A DNA stretch of 64,000 bases from Bacteroidota bacterium. Lineage in GTDB: Bacteria > Bacteroidota > Ignavibacteria > Kapaibacteriales > UBA2268. The notes under the pieces were generated by a model, which was given only the letters and a program-made list of their open reading frames with translations, had not been told where the DNA came from and ran no database searches. The stretch spans positions 62,001-126,000 of the forward strand of contig SCSM01000021.1 in assembly GCA_004322215.1 (NCBI GenBank), written 5' to 3'. The position numbers were made by a program, and so were the translations under genes. This document shows positions 36,020-44,855 of this stretch, one piece after another (positions within the stretch are counted from its first letter, which is position 1; every line of letters starts with the position of its first letter).

Positions 36020-36496
36020 ATGAGGTCAGTAAAAATGAGTAAAATGAAGCTATTAATACCAGTATTAGTCGGGCTTTTTATCATTTCGGAAATAATACCA
36101 GCCCAGGTAGCTAAGGATTTTGATACGGTACTTGGAAACTGGCTAACAGCCAAAGGAGACGCAAAAGTTCAGATATACAAGAAAAATAATAAATATTATG
36201 GGAAAATAATCTGGCTGAAAACTCCAAATGATGAACATGGAAAGCCAAAAGTTGATAAAGAGAATCCTGACGAAAGCTTAAAGAAAAGGCCCATTATCGG
36301 CTTAGAAATTTTAACCGATTTTGTTTATGATGGGGATTACACATGGGTTGACGGAGATATATACGACCCTAAATCCGGTGATTCATATAGCTGCAAAATG
36401 TATCTCAGCAAGGATTACAAAACTCTCGAAGTCAGAGGATATATCGGTATCTCATTATTCGGAAGGACAGAGACATGGAAAAGGGTTGACGATTAA
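36020..36496 (+). CDS. DUF2147 family secreted protein
   Basis: 158 residues from 36020; a better start is the ATG at 36035, preceded by GAGG, giving 153 residues. After a signal peptide comes the DUF2147 pattern: GNWLTAKGDAKVQIYKKNNKYYGKIIWL (split at GDA), ENPDESLKKRPIIGLEIL and SCKMYLSKDYKTLEVRGYIG. Periplasmic or exported, beta-barrel-like. Function unknown. Isolated between mlaE (divergent) and an APC permease (convergent, 2 bp). Confidence 0.85.
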   Translation: MRSVKMSKMKLLIPVLVGLFIISEIIPAQVAKDFDTVLGNWLTAKGDAKVQIYKKNNKYYGKIIWLKTPNDEHGKPKVDKENPDESLKKRPIIGLEILTDFVYDGDYTWVDGDIYDPKSGDSYSCKMYLSKDYKTLEVRGYIGISLFGRTETWKRVDD

Positions 36497-36498
36497 TT

Positions 36499-38034
36499 TT
36501 AATTATTGACTTTTTTCCAAATGAAATAAACAGGCAAGCCCAAAAATACAATGATTAATCCCGGCCAAGTGTAATTTGGTTTGTAGATTAATAAAATTAC
36601 CATTATTATTATTGCAGAGATGATGTATATAACAGGAATAAACGGATAACCAAATGCCTTATAAGGTCTCTCAGAGTCAGGTCTTTTCCTTCTCAATATA
36701 AAAATTCCGGCTATTGTGAAAATGTAAAACAAAAGAACAGTGAATACCACATAATCAAGAAGGTCGCTGTAGGTGCCTGACAGACAGAGAAGGCAAGCCC
36801 AGACACATTGAATAATCAAAGCTAATCCCGGCACATTATTTTTATTTAAATTGCCTGCTGATTTGAAAAAAAGACCATCCTGAGCCATTGAATAATAAAC
36901 TCTTGCTCCTGCAAGGATTAATCCGTTATTGCAACCGAATGTTGAAATCATTATAAGAATTGCCATAATGACAGAACCGGAATTGCCGAATACGACCTGC
37001 ATGAATGCTGTTCCGACTCGTTCATCGGTAGCAAATTGGATTCCTCTTTCTGCTACTGTGACACCATGCTCGATGCCTCTCAAAGGGAGAACATTCATAT
37101 ATGCAACATTTGCAAGTATGTATAATAATGATACTAAAGTTGTTCCGAGGAAAAGACTTAATGGGATATTTTTTTTCGGGTTAATGGTCTCACCGGCAAT
37201 GAAAGTTATGTTGTTCCAGGCATCAGATGAAAACAATGAGCCAACCATCGCAGTTCCCAGAGCAGCTATTACAGCGAAACCGGTCAAATTTGTAATATCC
37301 AAACCAGAAGCTTTTGAAGTATCCCATAGAATATTCATATTAAAAGTGAATGCTTCAACATTTCTTACCAGAAAAATTCCGATAATAATCAATCCGAGCA
37401 GTGCCACTGCTTTAGTCATAGTAAAAATATTTTGAACGAATTTACCTGTGTTGATGCCATTCAGATTAATTATAGTCTGAATTATAAGCATGGCTATCGC
37501 CAAAAGCTGGGGAGAGTTGATTTTAATAAAACCAAGATTGAGGAGAATATTTTTTTCAGAAAACCATGGAATTAGTACACCTGTAAATTTAGCAAATGCA
37601 ACAGCTACAGCAGCAATCGTACCGCTTTGGATGACAAGGAATAAAGTCCAGCCATACAGGAACCCCACAAGCGGATTATAAGCTTCTCTCAAATACACAT
37701 ACTGTCCGCCAGCTTTGGGCATCATTCCTGCGAGCTCTCCATAGCTTAGAGCAGCCATTACAGTCATCAAACCTGATAAAAGCCATGCAATTATAACCCA
37801 TCCCGGCGAACCAAGATTACGAGCCATATCTGCACTGACAATGAAAATGCCTGAACCAATCATGGAGCCGATTACAATTGCAGTAGAATCGAAAAGGGTC
37901 AATGATTTTTTTAAATTACCATTTCTGTCAGCATCAGCTATTTTATTTTCATTCATCAGGTTTTGATATTTTGAAAAAATAATAACTGCAAAGTTACAAG
38001 ATAATGACGAAATTTTACTTAAACAGAACCTCAA
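36499..38034 (-). CDS. APC-family amino acid permease/exchanger, second copy
   Basis: 511 codons are open from 38034, but the likely start is the ATG at 37956 (485 residues, MNENKIADADRNG). The first helix has AIVIGSMIGSGIFIVSADMA; DAWNNITFIAGETINPKKNI marks the LAT-like branch. Twelve membrane segments. Paralogue of the gene at 7715-9178, about the same length. Substrate not readable. Confidence 0.9.
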   Translation of the reverse strand: MRFCLSKISSLSCNFAVIIFSKYQNLMNENKIADADRNGNLKKSLTLFDSTAIVIGSMIGSGIFIVSADMARNLGSPGWVIIAWLLSGLMTVMAALSYGELAGMMPKAGGQYVYLREAYNPLVGFLYGWTLFLVIQSGTIAAVAVAFAKFTGVLIPWFSEKNILLNLGFIKINSPQLLAIAMLIIQTIINLNGINTGKFVQNIFTMTKAVALLGLIIIGIFLVRNVEAFTFNMNILWDTSKASGLDITNLTGFAVIAALGTAMVGSLFSSDAWNNITFIAGETINPKKNIPLSLFLGTTLVSLLYILANVAYMNVLPLRGIEHGVTVAERGIQFATDERVGTAFMQVVFGNSGSVIMAILIMISTFGCNNGLILAGARVYYSMAQDGLFFKSAGNLNKNNVPGLALIIQCVWACLLCLSGTYSDLLDYVVFTVLLFYIFTIAGIFILRRKRPDSERPYKAFGYPFIPVIYIISAIIIMVILLIYKPNYTWPGLIIVFLGLPVYFIWKKVNN

Positions 38035-38294
38035 AACTGACTTACATTAAATATTACATTCTATTACCTGATATTTGATTTTTCAAGCATAAATGCTGAT
38101 TTTAATCACTCCTTTTTATTTGATAATAAAAAAAAATTTGTTAATTTGATAAAATATTTTAATGAGAAATATTTCTATACAAGAAATAAATTAAATAAAA
38201 GGAGAGAATTGCCTTCAATCAACCTGAAATTAGTGAACACGAGGAACTCGAATACGGGGAGAAGCTAAACAGTAACCCTATCTCGAACGGAAGG

Positions 38295-38786
38295 GTGCTT
38301 ATACTCAACCAGTCTTATGAACCGGTTAGCGTATGTAGTGCCAAGAAAGCCATAATACTTATCTTCTTGACTAAAGCAGAAATTGTAGCAAAACGAGATG
38401 GGAAAGTTGTCCGTTCGATTAACTATTCAATGCCATTCCCCAGCGTCATTCGTCTTGCACGTTACATCAAGGTCCCATTTAAGAAAATTGAACTTTCGAG
38501 ACGCAACATTCTCAAAAGGGATGGGTTCAGATGCCAGTATTGCGGTACAAAATCGCATGAACTTACAATTGACCATATTATTCCGAAATCGCGTGGTGGT
38601 TCGGATTCCTGGGACAATCTTGTCAGTGCCTGCAAAAGTTGTAATAATAAAAAAGCCGACAGGACACCTGAAGAAGCCGGAATACATCTGATAAAAAGAC
38701 CAAGGAGACCTCATCATATACTATTCATCACACAGTACATGGGTAAAGTTGATGAAAACTGGAAGCCGTTTCTTTTTATGGAATAA
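38295..38786 (+). CDS. HNH endonuclease family protein
   Basis: 163 residues from a GTG at 38295 (RVLILNQSYEPVSVC context). The zinc/HNH core is RDGFRCQYCGTKSHELTIDHIIPKSRGG, split for length, with SACKSCNNKKAD completing the second zinc pair. Widely distributed single-gene HNH proteins; the target is unknown. The frame is open upstream to 38199 and reads a plausible acidic stretch (EISEHEELEYGEKLNSNPIS) with no ATG, GTG or TTG, right after AAAAGGAGAGA. An ATT codon at 38208 may therefore be the real start. Confidence 0.88.
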   Translation: MLILNQSYEPVSVCSAKKAIILIFLTKAEIVAKRDGKVVRSINYSMPFPSVIRLARYIKVPFKKIELSRRNILKRDGFRCQYCGTKSHELTIDHIIPKSRGGSDSWDNLVSACKSCNNKKADRTPEEAGIHLIKRPRRPHHILFITQYMGKVDENWKPFLFME

Positions 38787-38880
38787 TACAGTTACATAAT
38801 CTACCTTCAGTAATTATTTTCTATTTAATTTTTATTCTTATTATTTTTTCTGAAATTCGTAATCAATTATTTATGAATAT

Positions 38881-40377
38881 TTGATTTCAATCATGAAAAA
38901 ATTATCTAAATTAATAAAGAATCTAACTTTTACACAAATTATTGGGAATACTAATAAAGAAATCAAATCAATTGAAAATGATTCCCGAAAATGCAATAAA
39001 GGTTCATTGTTTGTTGCTATTAGGGGAACTAATTCTGATGGACATAATTATATCGGTATTGCAATAAAACAAGGAACAGAAGTAATTGTTTGTGAAGAAT
39101 TAGATTCATCAGTCGAAATTAAAGATAATATAACATTCATAATTGTTGAAAATTCAAGGTTGGCTCTTGCCGAATTAGCACATGCCCTGTATGATTTTCC
39201 AACACGAGATATGAATGTAATCGGCATAACAGGAACAAACGGCAAGACAACAATCACATTTTTAATTAAATCAATACTCGATAACGCAGGTGAAAAGAGT
39301 GCTATTATTGGAACTACCGGAATTTATATTGGCGATAGTAAACTTCCGTCCACACACACGACACCTGACCCATTACAACTTTGCAATTATTTATCACAAA
39401 TGAAATCGGAAGGGGTAAAATATGTTATTATGGAAGTGTCATCACATGCTCTTTCGCAAAACAGAGTAACAGGAATAACTTTTGATATTGCGGCATTTAC
39501 CAATCTTACCCATGACCATCTGGATTATCATCATACATTAGAAGATTATGCATCAGCAAAAAAACTGCTTTTTCAAATGCTGAAACCGGAAGGTATCGCT
39601 ATAGTAAATGGTGATGATGAGCATGCAGATTTTATTTTAAAAAATATTTCTGCAAAAAATTTAAAAATAGGGAGGAAAGAATTTAATGATGTTATCATTA
39701 CCGGTGAGAATTTGAATCTAGATGAAACTGTTTTTAAATTAAAAATTAATTCTAAAAAATATTTAAATATTAAGACAAATTTACTAGGAAGGTTTAATAT
39801 CGATAATTCAGCGATGGCTGCAGTAATTTGCCATCAGATAGGAATTTCGGATAAAACAATTGTTGACTCATTGCAGAATGTATCGGGCGCTCCGGGAAGG
39901 ATGCAGAAAATAATATTAAAAAACGGTGCAATTGCTTTGGTTGATTATGCCCACACACCGGACGCACTTGAAAAAGCATTGAATTCATGTAGGGAAGCAA
40001 TGAATTCGGCAGGATTGATAAATAATAAATTGATTTGTGTTTTCGGCTGTGGTGGTGATAGAGATAAAACTAAAAGACCAATAATGGGTAAATTATCATC
40101 TCGGATTGCAGATTTTTCAATAATAACTGATGACAATCCAAGAACAGAGGATTCAGCTAAAATTATCCGGGATATTTATTATGGAATTGATAATGGCAAC
40201 AAGAAAAAAGTAATTCAAATTTCTAATCGAGCTGAAGCAATTAAATATGCCTTTTCAATTTCAAAAGATAATGATATTATTCTAGTTGCAGGGAAAGGTC
40301 ACGAAACTTATCAAATCATCGGTGAAGTCAAGCATCATTTTGATGATAATGAAGAGCTGATGAAATTCACAGATTAA
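38881..40377 (+). CDS. murE: UDP-MurNAc-L-Ala-D-Glu:diaminopimelate ligase MurE
   Basis: 498 residues from TTG at 38881; the ATG at 38893 is preferred (494 residues). ATP loop GITGTNGKTTITFL, substrate site HTTPDP and SSHALSQNRV, and the DNPR motif (DDNPRTEDSAKII) that specifies meso-diaminopimelate. It adds the third residue of the peptidoglycan stem. The usual division/cell-wall cluster (murF, mraY, ftsI) is not adjacent. Confidence 0.95.
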   Translation: MISIMKKLSKLIKNLTFTQIIGNTNKEIKSIENDSRKCNKGSLFVAIRGTNSDGHNYIGIAIKQGTEVIVCEELDSSVEIKDNITFIIVENSRLALAELAHALYDFPTRDMNVIGITGTNGKTTITFLIKSILDNAGEKSAIIGTTGIYIGDSKLPSTHTTPDPLQLCNYLSQMKSEGVKYVIMEVSSHALSQNRVTGITFDIAAFTNLTHDHLDYHHTLEDYASAKKLLFQMLKPEGIAIVNGDDEHADFILKNISAKNLKIGRKEFNDVIITGENLNLDETVFKLKINSKKYLNIKTNLLGRFNIDNSAMAAVICHQIGISDKTIVDSLQNVSGAPGRMQKIILKNGAIALVDYAHTPDALEKALNSCREAMNSAGLINNKLICVFGCGGDRDKTKRPIMGKLSSRIADFSIITDDNPRTEDSAKIIRDIYYGIDNGNKKKVIQISNRAEAIKYAFSISKDNDIILVAGKGHETYQIIGEVKHHFDDNEELMKFTD

Positions 40378-40442
40378 TTGAACAATTTATAAATTATTTC
40401 GTAATTAGAATCGAATATTTATAACATAGAGTAAAAAAAAAA

Positions 40443-40904
40443 ATGAAAAACAGAACAACAAAACAAAGTATTGATGAATTTCTGTCCTCAAACTCAATTG
40501 CAATTGCAGGTGTTTCGAGAAATCCTAAGAAGTTCGGTTATATGGTATATAATGAATTGAAACAAAAAGGTTTTAATGTTTATCCCATGAATCCTAATGT
40601 AGATTCAATTGATGGAGAGAAATGCTATTCGGGACTTAATGCACTTCCATTATCCCCGGATGCACTGATTATTCTTACCCCAAAACATGAAACCGATAGC
40701 ATTGTTCAGCAGTCAATTGAACAAGGTATCAGGAATATCTGGATTCAGCAAGGTACCGAAACAAAACAAACATTAGACATGATTTCGAGTGTAGAAGGAA
40801 ATTTCATTATGGGTGAATGTATTTTTATGTTCGTTGAACCCGTTAAGAGTATTCATAGCTTCCACAGGTTTGTTAATAAGCTGTTTGGAGCATATCCGAG
40901 ATAA
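40443..40904 (+). CDS. CoA-binding domain protein (YccU-like)
   Basis: 153 residues, a single Rossmann-type CoA-binding domain: SNSIAIAGVSRNPKKFGYMVYNEL, then VYPMNPN, KCYSGLNALP and IWIQQGTET. Similar to stand-alone CoA-binding proteins of the YccU family whose role is not established. It is 65 bp after murE and probably not functionally linked. Confidence 0.88.
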   Translation: MKNRTTKQSIDEFLSSNSIAIAGVSRNPKKFGYMVYNELKQKGFNVYPMNPNVDSIDGEKCYSGLNALPLSPDALIILTPKHETDSIVQQSIEQGIRNIWIQQGTETKQTLDMISSVEGNFIMGECIFMFVEPVKSIHSFHRFVNKLFGAYPR

Positions 40905-41128
40905 GAGATTCCTCGAAATTGTAATAAATTTACAAATAGTTTTGTGATTAATAATCATTGAATTTCATAATGAATAATTAATTCCAATACTTATAAATTA
41001 ATGTAATTCCGTTATTCACCGTTTTACCTTCAAAATTCATTTTATTATTTCGTTTATTTTAAATAAATTGCTATTCTTTGAATTTTGAAATGTTATAAAA
41101 ACAATAGAATTGTAAGTATGGAGAATTT

Positions 41129-43258
41129 ATGAAAGTTTACGAACCCCAGGACATTAGGAATATTGCATTAATTGGTCATGCTAATTCAGGTAAAACAAGT
41201 TTATCTGAATCTATATTATTTGAATCGGGATTTATTAACCGCAAGGGAACTATAGAAGAAAACAATACAGTATCTGACAATTTTGAACTTGAACATGAAA
41301 GACATTGTTCAATTTTGTCAACTACTATGTTTGCAGAATGGAACAATCATAAAATCAATATTATTGACACACCGGGATATGATGATTATATCGGTGAAAT
41401 GTGTGCCGCTATAAGAATTGCAGACTCCGGACTGATAGTAATCAATTCACACAACGGAGTAGAAATCGGAAGCGAAAACGCATGGGACAATGCAAAGAAA
41501 TATAATACACCAATTATATTTGTTATCAATAAAGTAGATGTTGACCAGGCAAATTTCGATGAAACCATTGACGAAGTAAAGCATGTTTTCGGCGGTTCGG
41601 CAAAACTTGTTCAATATCCTCTCCAAACCGGTGCAGGATTCAATTCTATTATTGATATTGTCTCTATGTCTATGTTTGAATTTGGTAATGATGGCGGTAA
41701 GCCAACCCGGAAAGATATACCTGAATCCGAAAAAAACAAAGCTGAATCTCTGAGAAATGAACTGACTGAAAGCGTTGCCGAAACAAGCGAAGAACTTATG
41801 AATAAGTATTTCGAGAACGGAGAATTGAGCAGTGAGGATTTTACAACCGGCTTAAAGAAAGCCATAAGGGAAAGACAAATATTCCCAATTCTATGTGCAT
41901 CAGGAAAAAAAGGTACAGGCGTAACGCATCTTATGGATTTTATTGTTGATTTTTTACCATCGCCTCTTGACTTACCTCCTCAAATATCTGTCGAAGACAA
42001 AGAAATAAAATGTGATGTCAAAGGTTCTACGGTATTATTCACATTCAAACTTTTATCTGAAGCCCATCTTGGAGATATGACATTTTTTAGGGTATATTCC
42101 GGGAAGGTTGCACCGGGGACTGATTTAGTCAATGAGACAAACGGAACATCCGAACGTTTCAATCAGACTTTTATAGTTAATGGAAAAAAGAGGGTTGAAG
42201 TACCTCAAATTCTAACAGGAGATATCGGAGCAACTGTAAAATTGAAAAACACCAGGATTAATGACACACTTCACGAAAAAGGAAAGTACCTGACAATTAA
42301 ACCTATTCAGTATCCTAATCCGAGAGTAAGGACTGCAGTGGTTCCAAAGACCAAAGGCGAAGAAGAAAAAGTCGGAATGGGATTGAACAACCTTCATCTT
42401 GAAGACCCGACATTAGTGATTGAACATTCACAGGAACTAAGGCAAACGATTCTCCATGCACAGGGTGAACTTCACCTGAGTGCCGCAAAATGGAGACTCG
42501 AACACAGGTATAAAGTTGAAACCGAGTTTAATGAGCCGCGTGTTCCATACCGAGAGACTATACAGAAACAAGTCAAAGGAAGTTACAGGCATAAGAAGCA
42601 GACAGGAGGAGCTGGACAGTTTGCCGAAGTTCACATGCTCATTGAACCATGGGTTGAAGGAATGCCTAATCCCGAAGCTTTGTCAGTCAGGGGTAAAGAC
42701 CTTCATGATTTAGATTGGGGAGGCAAGCTCGAGTTTCTTAACTGTATAGTCGGTGGTGTGATTGACCAAAGATTTTTACCTGCTATACTCAAAGGTGTAA
42801 TGGAAAAGATGCAGTTTGGCCCTCTTACCGGATGCTATGTCCGGGATATTCGGGTTGCTATTTATGACGGCAAGATGCACCCGGTTGATTCCAACGAAGC
42901 CGCATTCAAAACAGCAGGCATGATGGTATTTAAGGAGAATTTTGTTCAGGCAAGCCCGAAAATTCTTGAGCCGATATATAACATTGAAATCAAAGTTCCT
43001 GACGATTATGTCGGTGATGTAATGAGCGACCTCCCGACGAGAAGAGGTATAATTCTTGGTATAGAATCAATCGGAAGATACCAAATAATCAAAGCGAGGA
43101 TGCCGTTAGCCGAACTCGACAGATACTCTGCAGGATTGCGTTCGATGACAGCAGGAAAGGCAACTTACACACAGGAATTTGCCGAGTACCAGACTGTTCC
43201 CGCAAACGTTCAGCAAGAGTTGATCGAAGCTCACAAGAAACAGCAGACAGAAGAGTAG
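41129..43258 (+). CDS. EF-G-2 type elongation factor-like GTPase
   Basis: 709 residues with all five EF-G domains. G1 is GHANSGKT (canonical EF-G has AHIDAGKT), and G3 reads DTPGYDDYIGEM, with Tyr in place of the catalytic His. This is the pattern of the second EF-G type known from Thermus. G4 is NKVD. Domain IV has the loop region GGAGQFAEVHM. Such paralogues bind ribosomes but their role is not settled. A canonical fusA should exist elsewhere. The gene stands alone. Confidence 0.92.
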   Translation: MKVYEPQDIRNIALIGHANSGKTSLSESILFESGFINRKGTIEENNTVSDNFELEHERHCSILSTTMFAEWNNHKINIIDTPGYDDYIGEMCAAIRIADSGLIVINSHNGVEIGSENAWDNAKKYNTPIIFVINKVDVDQANFDETIDEVKHVFGGSAKLVQYPLQTGAGFNSIIDIVSMSMFEFGNDGGKPTRKDIPESEKNKAESLRNELTESVAETSEELMNKYFENGELSSEDFTTGLKKAIRERQIFPILCASGKKGTGVTHLMDFIVDFLPSPLDLPPQISVEDKEIKCDVKGSTVLFTFKLLSEAHLGDMTFFRVYSGKVAPGTDLVNETNGTSERFNQTFIVNGKKRVEVPQILTGDIGATVKLKNTRINDTLHEKGKYLTIKPIQYPNPRVRTAVVPKTKGEEEKVGMGLNNLHLEDPTLVIEHSQELRQTILHAQGELHLSAAKWRLEHRYKVETEFNEPRVPYRETIQKQVKGSYRHKKQTGGAGQFAEVHMLIEPWVEGMPNPEALSVRGKDLHDLDWGGKLEFLNCIVGGVIDQRFLPAILKGVMEKMQFGPLTGCYVRDIRVAIYDGKMHPVDSNEAAFKTAGMMVFKENFVQASPKILEPIYNIEIKVPDDYVGDVMSDLPTRRGIILGIESIGRYQIIKARMPLAELDRYSAGLRSMTAGKATYTQEFAEYQTVPANVQQELIEAHKKQQTEE

Positions 43259-43268
43259 CAGATTAAAT

Positions 43269-43496
43269 TTATAATATTGATATAAATTCTTCGTGGGAAA
43301 TTTTTGCTTGCTTTTATATTCCACTTAAAGCACCAACAGCCAATATTTTGTGCAATGGAACAGCACATCCGGTTTTCCCTGATTCAGAAAATTTAACCAT
43401 AATAACATGATTGCTTTTTTGTCTCACTAATATAAAATTTAATTTTTCAATGGCACGGATTATTTCTTTACCGGAAATTCTGGGGAATTTAGGCAT
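43269..43496 (-). pseudogene. hicA: HicA mRNA interferase toxin with premature stop codon
   Basis: The ATG at 43496 overlaps the hicB stop (ATGCCTAA). It reads MPKFPRISGKEIIRAIEKLNF, then QKSNHVIM with the catalytic His, VPLHKILAVGALSGI and a TAA at 43316-43314. Beyond the stop the same frame continues KQAKISHEEFISIL and ends at 43269, the usual HicA C-terminus. One base change has thus removed 15 residues of a 75-residue toxin, or the truncated form is still expressed. The dsRBD-like core including His remains. Confidence 0.8.
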
Positions 43497-43704
43497 ATTC
43501 AAGCTCAAACGATGAAAAATATGTTCGTGGTTTTGTACTTATTGGAAATTCTTCAAGATATAACTCAGTTGCTTCCTTGAGATTTTCTATGGCTTCTTCA
43601 ATCGTCGGACCTTGACTGACAATACCAACTTCAGGGCATTCAGCAACATATATGTCATCTTCAAGATGAACAACTGCCGTAAAAAATGTTTTAGCCATAA
43701 TCAC
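43489..43704 (-). CDS. hicB: HicB-type antitoxin
   Basis: 71 residues: FTAVVHLEDDIYVAECPEVG then GPTIEEAIENLKEATELYLEEFP, the degraded RNase H-like HicB core. No C-terminal DNA-binding extension is present, so autoregulation may be weak. Start Met may be the third residue (43698). It lies directly upstream of hicA and overlaps it. Confidence 0.88.
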   Translation of the reverse strand: MIMAKTFFTAVVHLEDDIYVAECPEVGIVSQGPTIEEAIENLKEATELYLEEFPISTKPRTYFSSFELEYA

Positions 43705-43784
43705 ATTCCAAATAAAATATTAATTTGAACTTTAAACAATATTCAATCTTATATATTTTTTCAGGTCAATATTAAATACCATTC

Positions 43785-44840
43785 TTATGCTTTTACACTT
43801 TCAACTTCCTTCTCGGGATAGCCCATTAATCTGCTCACAATGCTTAATGTCGGGAAATGCTCGAATACAAGTTTCAATATTACCATTAATGGCACTGATA
43901 TCATCATCCCGGGAACTCCCCACAAATAACCCCAAAATACCAAGCCGAAGATTACTGTTACAGTATTCAGTCTCAACCTTGTACCCATGATTTTTGGTTC
44001 AATAATGCTCCCATTGATAAATAATATCACAAAAATAAAAATGAAAAAGAATAGAATCTTGTTGATGGAATCGAACTGGATAATTGCCATCAGTACAGGG
44101 AAAACAGTTGCAATGATTGAACCAAAAGAAGGAATATAAAGGACAAGATATGTTATGAAACCCCAGAATATTGCAAACTTCACTCCAAATATTAAACATA
44201 TCAAAGTTACAAGTAATCCTGAACCAATATTAATCAATGTTTTTAAAATCATGTATGAAAATATTGATTTTTGAACTTTCTCATAAGTATCAAGCAAGGT
44301 CGTGCTTTTATCTCCACCGACATACTTCACATATCTTTTATATCCGGACATTCCTGAAAGAAGTACAATATAATAAATCGCAAACATAACAAAAGAGCCG
44401 GAAAAGGAACTAATGCTTTTTAAGACGGTCCCTGCAGTATTGGAGAACCACTCACTTTTTGGTATTTCATTTATTTGTTTATATAAGTATTCTGTGTTAA
44501 TTGCTCCACCTGTTATTGACTGAATCCAGTTGAAAAAGCCCTCAACCTTGGACTGAAACCTGAAAATCAGATAATCTTTCTGAGATGCAATATCAGTTGA
44601 TGTCTGATAAATAATGTTCAGAAACCCAAAAATTATTCCAAGCGTTATTATCGAAACAGCAGGAAGAATAAGAAATGAAGGTACTTTGATTTTTCTGAGG
44701 AGTTCAATTAAGGGTTGAAACATTACAGCCAATAGAAATGCTAAAACAAGGGGTAACAGTATTGATGAAAGCACCGACAACAAATAGAAAATCAGTACAA
44801 AAAGAAATATCAGTAAAATTGTCTTTGTCGTCGAATCCAT
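43785..44840 (-). CDS. AI-2E family transporter (PerM-like)
   Basis: 351 residues with about eight membrane segments. Family features: LVLAFLLAVMFQPLIELLRK near the N-terminus, then FGVKFAIFWGFITYLVLYIPSFGS and GYLWGVPGMMISVPLMVIL. Members export or exchange varied small molecules; autoinducer-2 transport is only one proposed role. It starts 15 bp after the FliK-like gene on the same strand. Confidence 0.92.
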   Translation of the reverse strand: MDSTTKTILLIFLFVLIFYLLSVLSSILLPLVLAFLLAVMFQPLIELLRKIKVPSFLILPAVSIITLGIIFGFLNIIYQTSTDIASQKDYLIFRFQSKVEGFFNWIQSITGGAINTEYLYKQINEIPKSEWFSNTAGTVLKSISSFSGSFVMFAIYYIVLLSGMSGYKRYVKYVGGDKSTTLLDTYEKVQKSIFSYMILKTLINIGSGLLVTLICLIFGVKFAIFWGFITYLVLYIPSFGSIIATVFPVLMAIIQFDSINKILFFFIFIFVILFINGSIIEPKIMGTRLRLNTVTVIFGLVFWGYLWGVPGMMISVPLMVILKLVFEHFPTLSIVSRLMGYPEKEVESVKA

Positions 44841-44855
44841 AATTTTCTCATTAAT

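Noticed and set aside
38209-38268. 19-codon leader peptide from the TTG at 38209
   Set aside because: The overlapping frame from ATT leads straight into the HNH protein and looks more protein-like.
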